Positions 58,453 to 64,000 of a stretch of DNA of 64,000 bases are shown one piece after another. Source of the DNA: Trileptium ribeirensis (Eukaryota > Nematoda > Enoplea > Enoplida > Thoracostomopsidae); contig JASANE010029060.1 of the NCBI GenBank assembly GCA_030248225.1, positions 1 through 64,000 of the forward strand, written 5' to 3'. Both the position numbers and the translations under genes were made by a program. Under the pieces are notes generated by a model that searched no databases, was not told where the DNA came from, and was given only the letters and a program-made list of their open reading frames with translations. Within the stretch, counting starts at the first letter, position 1. Every line of letters starts with the position of its first letter.

Positions 58453-59682
58453 TCAATCATCCATGGTATGCACTTGAATCGTCAAATCATCGAGAAAGTC
58501 TCGACACTCCCAAGCAGAGAAGCTATCATTGAACTTAAAGTGCCTTCGCTTACGAGAAGGACGTACCGTTTGCACATATGGTTTCGTTGAAAATGTGTAT
58601 TGTAGACATCGCAGCGCAGGAATGTGTTCGCACCAGGTTTTCCAAATCATTCTTATTCCAGTCGGACCAAGGTGAAACCCATCCGCTCGATCCATTCGAA
58701 GGAACCGGTCGTCGAACTTGCCATTAATGATGAATGGAAATCCTCCATTAGATGTCCAGTTAAGGAAAATAACATCCAGCTGCTGCGACCACACTGTTGA
58801 AATCAAATACCCCATTAACACCAGGTAATGGAACACTACTATTAACGAGAATTGATGGCGTTGGACGTAGAGTCTTCAATTCTTCGACAAATTCCACCAA
58901 ACGGGTAATTTTTTTCGTTTGTTTCCCTGTTGATACCGCTGCTGATAACAATAATTCCGTTGTCTCCGAGACGGAAACTACGAGCGATAGTGACCAAATC
59001 AGAAAACAAACTACCTCCCTTCGTCTTCACCGTTCCACATTCGACAAAACTCACATTCCTAAAGAACGAATCTGACAAAATGAGTACAGATTTCCGAAAC
59101 GGAAATCCGTTTCCCACGAAATTCGAGGGTCAGAGTAAGAGAGACTCCACGCCCCCTTGAGGACTAATCTTTCCGATAGATTTGTATGCTATGAACAACG
59201 CTTTATCATAAAGATTTAGCTCGGGGTACCTGTCTCGATGGTCTAGACGCTTCAAACTAGTTTTGCTTAGACCACATGACAAGGCCAACTCATTCATTCC
59301 CGAACAAACCAGGAATTGTGGCTGTTTTCCATCGAGTTCGATGATTACATTCATAAACGCCCGACGAAATAAACTAGTGGGTCGCTGCAGTTGATCAATC
59401 AGGACATCGGTATATATGTCGTGACCGCGAATTATCCAGCCCGCCGATAAATCACCATTTAACTCCACCCAATTGCGGCACAATGTAGAACAGGAGCTAA
59501 TTTTCTCATCTTCGATAAACTGATCAGCGTGGCAGTGTTTTCCTGCAGCTTTCATCGTCACGTACCATTTGCACTGCTCAATTGATGTTGTATATCGATT
59601 ACCAATTCTTAACTCGGGGTAAATCTTGAACCTGGATAAATCAGTGTCTTTGGTGACAAACCCTGATGAGGCATCGAAGCAA
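58453..59682 (-). pseudogene. Extra ORF 3' of BEL/Pao pol: unknown domain plus SGNH hydrolase
   Basis: It starts after ATATTTACAG (59683 upward), a possible splice acceptor, and is open for 184 codons (CFDASSGFVTKDTDLSRF, ..., CSTLCRNWVEL, ..., IGKISP), a Cys-containing domain I do not recognise. One TGA stop near 59130 interrupts the same frame, which continues with FRKSVLILSDSFFRNVSF (SGNH block I, SDSF where GDS is common), GDNGIIVISSGINRE (block III, GIN). After a shift, FVEELKTLRPTPSILVNSSV follows, and in 58836-58453 MDRADGFHLGPTGIRMIW, block V with D-x-x-HL. SGNH enzymes cleave esters. CR1/L2 LINE ORF1 proteins carry such domains; I know of none that is standard in BEL/Pao. It could be a separate LINE fragment. 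Confidence 0.75.
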
Positions 59683-59883
59683 CTGTAAATATAATATATT
59701 AAACCACAATTGTCAAGGGGTTAGTAACTGCTGTTGAAAACTATTATTAGTGCTAGAAATCGTTTTCTTCAAGCGACTCATCGAGCTGAGTCCATCACCT
59801 ACTTCTAGCTACTTGCACGGCGCTTCGCATTTCACGATGTACGACGTTATCGTCCAAGTTACTGACACCAGTTCCTGATTTAG

Positions 59884-60236
59884 CTATCGGATTTCCGTCA
59901 AGGTGATCGGCAGTCGGGCAACTCCCAACTCGAGCGGGTAAATTAGTTTAAGTGGCCGCCGAAGTTTCCGCTTAGACGGAAGCACAACCGAAACGGAGCG
60001 TACTCGTCCATCTTTGCTGCGGTGCATCTCGATGACCTTACCATCTTCCATGGTAATCGGGGCATTGTTTTGTCCTTTATCAGGACAATAGAACCTAGTA
60101 CAGCTATCCGGCTTCCTTCGACGCCGGGTGAAGACAGGGAAGCGGCGTGTTCCCGCAAACTCATTAGGTACTGCCCGCGCCACGTATCCCAAAAATCAGT
60201 GAAGATACCTTGCAATCGTTTCCACTTCAACACCAA
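59884..60236 (-). pseudogene. BEL/Pao integrase C-terminal domain
   Basis: WKRLQGIFTDFWDTWRGQYL is followed, after a frame change, by VIEMHRSKDGRVRSVSVVLP and RRPLKLIYPLEL. W--------FW--W---YL, G---VR-(V/A)-V and RP---(L/I)-PLE are typical of the end of BEL/Pao pol. Confidence 0.9.
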
Positions 60237-60570
60237 GACGTCTGGCTTTTGTGAAGCTACTTGGAATGCACCTAATCCAATGCTGTCGGGCCATGCAGTA
60301 AAAGAACCTTTCTTTAAAAATGAGATGGCGTCAGCGGAATGGAATCAATTTCAGCACTTACAAACACTAAAGGACGCGAGTTAATTTTTGATATTATTTC
60401 ACACACAGTTCTAAACAATATCGATGACGTAGCAACGATATTGTAAAGAGAATTTTTCAAAGAATTTTTTACAACGGTGACAAGCCGCTAATAAAAACCC
60501 CCATACAAGGGACCATTTCAACAATGAATTCCCAACGGATTCGCTTTGCACTACAAAATCCATCACACAG

Positions 60571-61198
60571 TCACTTGTCAGTACATTGCGCCACGGATTT
60601 TGTAGAACTATTGTCAGATCGATGCAGCTGAGAACCATTATCAGACACGATCAACGCCGGAATGCCATAAACTGCGGCAAATCGACACAAACACAGGAGA
60701 AACTCTTCAGCCGACAAGCTTCTAACGACTTCCAAATGAACTACTCTCACGACCATACACGTGAACAGGCAAATCCAAACCTTTTGTTGTCTATTATCCG
60801 GACTTCTCACATATACAGGAACGATATAATCAAGCCCAGTGTTGGTGAACGGAGGCGCTTCAACGACCCGCTCTTTAGGCAACGGCAGCATCGGCGGTGC
60901 CCAACACGGGCCACCCTGCACCCTGCGACAAACCTGATAATTGCACAAGACCTGCTTTAAGACATTTCTCCCGTGAACAACCCAAAACTGTTGACGAAGG
61001 GCAGCCAGTGTTTGTAAAATCCTGCATGATGCATATCCTCGTGTTTTTCTTTAGTACAAGTGACGTAAAATGACAACCTTTCGGAAGTTGGATTGGGTAC
61101 TTAGTAATAGTATCATAGGAAACATTGACGTGATCTATTCTGCCTTGACAACGTAAGATACCTTCTTTATCTCGAAACAAATTTAAATGCTGACCCAA
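60571..61198 (-). pseudogene. BEL/Pao integrase core
   Basis: 61198-60875: LNLFRDKEGILRCQGRIDH, the start of the integrase zinc region. 60948-60571: NYQVCRRVQGGPCWAPPMLP, TNTGLDYIVPVYVR, VWICLFTCMVVRVVHLEVVR, SAEEFLLCLCRFAAVYGIPA, LIVSDNGSQL. The first (GLDY) and second (SDNG) acidic residues are present; the third falls in a scrambled stretch after 60580. Confidence 0.92.
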
Positions 61199-61551
61199 AC
61201 ACTACCGGTAAACAATACCAGGCTTCTGAACTGTTGCATTTGAACGCTTTTCACCAGAAACTTTAGCACTTTTTCCATCTAAGATACTGAGATGGAGCCA
61301 CCGATGCGACTATCGGGTGGTAAACGACAATTTGACACAAACCGGAATACAAACACTGTACTCCTGAGCAAATGATTCAAGTCAGAGAATCGATTCTCAT
61401 CAATAACTTTAATTTCTACTGCATTGTGCCTTGGATTCCATTTCAACATTAACTGACTCACCAAAATCTCTCTGTTTATTCCTGGCATAGAAATCTCCGG
61501 TACATGAGGCCAATTTTCCTCGGATTGACATAACCATGGTGAGCCGTTCCA

Positions 61552-61965
61552 TCATATTTTAGATTCCAACAACGTAACAACCCCGGGTCGGCAGATCCAC
61601 AAGGTTGTCAACTGTCGCAACAAACCTAAACCCAATATTCGTATGTTTTCGAATTTCAGACAGCCTGTTCTCGACGAATTAGTCGAGACTCGTTGACGTT
61701 TAATCCAATGCAGCACGCAATGTGAATCACTCCAGACAACCCTGTGAGAAATAGAAATCGACAAATTTTGTTTAACAAAAGATAGTAATCGAACACCGAT
61801 CACTACTGCGATTAATTCCAAACGTGGGATCGTTTGCGGTTGCTGCAATGGAGCAAGACGAGTTTTAGATGACACGAGTTTACAGAAAGTAATGCCGTCT
61901 TTCACACAGCGCACAAATGCTGCCGCTGCGCAAACCCTAGCACACGCGTCACAGTACACACGCAA
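61552..61965 (-). pseudogene. BEL/Pao RNase H
   Basis: RVYCDACARVCAAAAFVRCV (catalytic CDA kept), KLVSSKTRLAPLQQPQTIPR, LELIAVVIGVRLLSFV and VVWSDSHCVLHWIK. V-DA-----AA-(V/I), K-R-AP-----(I/L)PRLEL and SDS-----W are BEL/Pao RNase H motifs. The end of the frame is shifted. Confidence 0.92.
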
Positions 61966-62013
61966 CTGAACTGAATCAGGGTTATATTCCCCAAAGAACC
62001 GCGGTATATACTT

Positions 62014-62346
62014 CTATTTTTCCAGGCTCTGTAACGTACTGATCAATTTTCGACACTCTTCTGCCACCTTATACGGCAGCTGTTCATCCCACGACACTCG
62101 TAACTTCCACATATCTTGTACCATTAACTTCCCCTTTATGGTGACAGGAGGCAACCACCCCATTGGGTCAAACACCCGACCAACTCTCAACACTTCACGT
62201 TTCGTGAAGCAGAAATTAGCCAACGAATCAAATTCACAATGAAGTGTGTCCCTCTCAACGTTCCATTTAAGACCAAGCACTTTAGGCTCTTCCAGGACAC
62301 CACGATCATTGAATAAAGTGTGGTATACTAAATAAGTAACATTCAA
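62014..62346 (-). pseudogene. BEL/Pao RT C-terminal region
   Basis: EEPKVLGLKWNVERDTLHCE, then FCFTKREVLRVGRVFDPMGW, LPPVTIKGKLMVQDMWKL and SWDEQLP. (V)LGL-W----D-L, KR--L------FDP-G-L-P and K-L-Q--W-----WD--LP are hallmarks of BEL/Pao pol between RT and RNase H. The 5' truncation falls just upstream. Confidence 0.92.
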
Positions 62347-62399
62347 AAAATGCTATACATCGTTGAAGACACGACACATTTCAAAATAGCTAAATGTCA

Positions 62400-62825
62400 A
62401 GACGTGTACTTGTAATGGTCAGATTCGAAGCTAAAGTTTCCAAACCTTTGGCACAATGCATAATTCGCAATTACATCACGTACATTCAGAGCAAAAATTA
62501 TTACCTAGCGGGTCGCACCCATCTCTCCTTTATGGTGCGCCAAAAATCCACAAAGCTAACGTCCTGCTTCCACCTATTTTATCTTGTGTCAATTCCGCAA
62601 CGCATCATTTAGCATAATTTTTAATGCACATCCAGGAACCGTTGACAAAGAACCAATACACGGTCTCAAATTCGTTCGATTTTGCTAATTTTGTGACACA
62701 ATTACCGGCACGCACAATTTTATGGCAAGTGTCGACATAACAGCTCTTTTTACAAACGTTCCAATTATTTCGAAATACATTCTTTAAAATGTTCAACACT
62801 GGCATGTCGAAAATGGGTGGGACTG
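62400..62825 (+). pseudogene. Penelope-like retroelement, RT core
   Basis: Around 62530-62620 one frame gives KIHKANV and ILSCVNSATHHLA, the (Y)G-PKIHK and RPI-S--NS--H-L motifs. At about 62718-62770 another frame gives FMASVDITALFTNVPI, motif A with the catalytic Asp. It continues the element of 57625-58155; the two halves are separated by the BEL/Pao remnant and MITE T3. Frameshifts make it non-functional. Confidence 0.8.
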
Positions 62826-62989
62826 TTCGAACCCCCTGTTAGTTCCCTACTTACCAAAAACCTCGATGTTCAACTAAATACATGATTTATGAACTTCAGT
62901 GAATTCATGTTTTCTGTATACTAAATATTTTTGGAAAATTAGTTACTGCTTTTCTATTGCTAAAACGTTGTATTATAGCCTGAAAATAT

Positions 62990-64000
62990 TTATACGATAG
63001 TTCCAAGTACCGAAAAATTAATATCTCGCCAACAAGGGTAAAGTGGAGCGAGAGTGATTTCATCAAGTGGTGAATTTGTGTATTAATCTTCGTGTTTGAT
63101 GAATACACTATATTTAGACTTCTGTTGCCCAGACCTATTGAAAACTCTAAAGCCTCGTGGACGCTAAACCCGTCGACAATAACAGAAAACACAGGAAGTA
63201 TTCGTGCTGGTGTCTAGATAACCAGCTATCGTATCCAGCGTACCAAAAACCTATACATTAAACATTCCTGATACCATGTATCCAAAACATAGCCAAAATA
63301 CTATTCTATCGACAATCGGGTTCAATGACCTCAAACCCATTGAAAACGCTTGAAAAGGTATATCATACTTGCGCTGGGCTGTAGATAATCAAACCGTCGT
63401 AGTGAGCCTATCAAAAACCTTATAATAAACCAATATTGAAAACTCACGAAAAGTATGAAATATGCGCGCTAGATTTTAACCAAAAATCATTGTCTTTGGC
63501 TTTCAGAAAAACTTATATATAGACAATCTTGACGTCATGCACGCCATACCTAACCAGATTATATATGAAAACGCACTGCATTTTGGAAATCAGGGTCATC
63601 GACCGTAAAACCCTTGAACCCGAAAGAAAAGGTATAATATAGTCAAGTGAGACTCTAGATAGTAAAACCATTATATTAAGTGTGCTATCAAAAAAGGCAA
63701 TCATCGTAAGGTGAAAACACGCAATAACATGCCGAAATTTGAAAAATCAATATATCTGACAAAGGGTCGAAGAGCCATATTCGGGCCGACAGCGGTCAAG
63801 GCAGTGATCCCATGAAGAGGTCATGGTCGTTATAGATATCAATGAGCTGAATCTGCTTCTTGGTATCCATTTATCGGTGCGAAGCTTGTGTCTTAAGATA
63901 TGGGCTGCGAAACGGTGGCACAATTTGGCAAAGAACCCTTAAAAAGATGTTTTTGCCATTTAGACGCGGCACATGGAGTCGGAGCTGTTCGGTTTCAATT
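62990..64000. repeat. Interspersed repeat R, copy running off the window
   Basis: AATATCTCGCC and GTAAAGTGGAGCG begin it. Three or more sub-units with (A)TCGGGTTCA(A)TGACC, AACCC(A/T)TTGAA and GAAAAGGTATA follow, then CCATATTCGGGCCG and GTCGGAGCTGTTCG at the edge. The sub-unit of roughly 150 bp is repeated, so R is internally tandem. Confidence 0.65.

Larger units (their letters stand above)
58453..62346 (-). mobile_element. BEL/Pao retrotransposon, 5'-truncated, with extra 3' ORF
   Basis: On the minus strand: RT C-terminus (62346-62014), RNase H (61965-61552), integrase zinc and core regions (61198-60571), integrase C-terminal domain (60236-59884), then an extra ORF (59682-58453). Gag, protease and most of RT are missing, and no LTR pair is found. 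The element sits inside a Penelope-like element of opposite orientation. Many frameshifts. Confidence 0.85.

Noticed and set aside
58797..59160. Plus-strand ORFs across the SGNH region
   Set aside because: Antisense shadows; the minus strand carries the SGNH motifs.

Overview
The window is animal (metazoan) nuclear DNA from an AT-rich, transposon-crowded genome. It has GT-AG introns, multi-exon coding, LTR, BEL/Pao, LINE and Penelope-like retroelements, several MITE families and minisatellites, and no prokaryotic gene organisation. The species cannot be named from the sequence; the mix of elements suggests an invertebrate.

Main result: one large host gene on the minus strand fills most of the window. 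No exon is long enough to stand out as an ORF, but short exons with good splice sites can be chained from about 57.13 kb down to about 6.4 kb, perhaps to 0.3 kb. They encode, in order, the C-terminal half of a BAR domain (57.0, 53.7, 51.0 kb), a PH domain (candidate 42.9, then 38.7, 37.3, 32.6, 27.3 kb), a RhoGAP domain (23.6, 22.2, 20.8, 12.0 kb) and a Ser/Pro-rich tail (11.2, 9.5, 6.4 kb). BAR-PH-RhoGAP is the architecture of the GRAF/oligophrenin family (ARHGAP26/10/42, OPHN1). Intron phases agree at every junction joined here. The 5' part of the BAR domain is not found and probably lies beyond the right edge. One RhoGAP exon, between 12.1 and 20.7 kb, was not found.

The introns hold the rest. 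0.5-6.3 kb: a MITE with TCGATT-rich core and a 1.6-kb TIR element with C-runs. 8.6-11.1 kb: two CGAG MITEs. 12.1-20.7 kb: a second 1.4-kb TIR element, a CGAG MITE, a tRNA-like sequence and a decayed LINE. 20.9-21.3 kb: a GC-rich minisatellite starting 24 bp from a RhoGAP splice acceptor. 24.3-25.6 kb: a cluster of the palindrome TGTTCGCGAACA. 26.4-26.7 kb: a second minisatellite. 27.9-32.4 kb: a complete-length but dead Ty3/Gypsy element with two LTRs. 33-36 kb: a nest of three elements. 39.8-40.4 kb: a recent 279-bp tandem duplication. 42.7-43.9 kb: a segment with hAT-like ends. 45.5-45.9 kb: tRNA-derived repeats. 49.8-50.6 kb: a diverged tandem array.

Right of the last exon (57.1-64 kb) a Penelope-like element on the plus strand is split by a minus-strand BEL/Pao remnant. 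Downstream of the BEL/Pao integrase is an extra ORF: a Cys-containing domain I do not recognise joined to an SGNH (GDSL-type) hydrolase domain. This is the most unusual coding object in the window.
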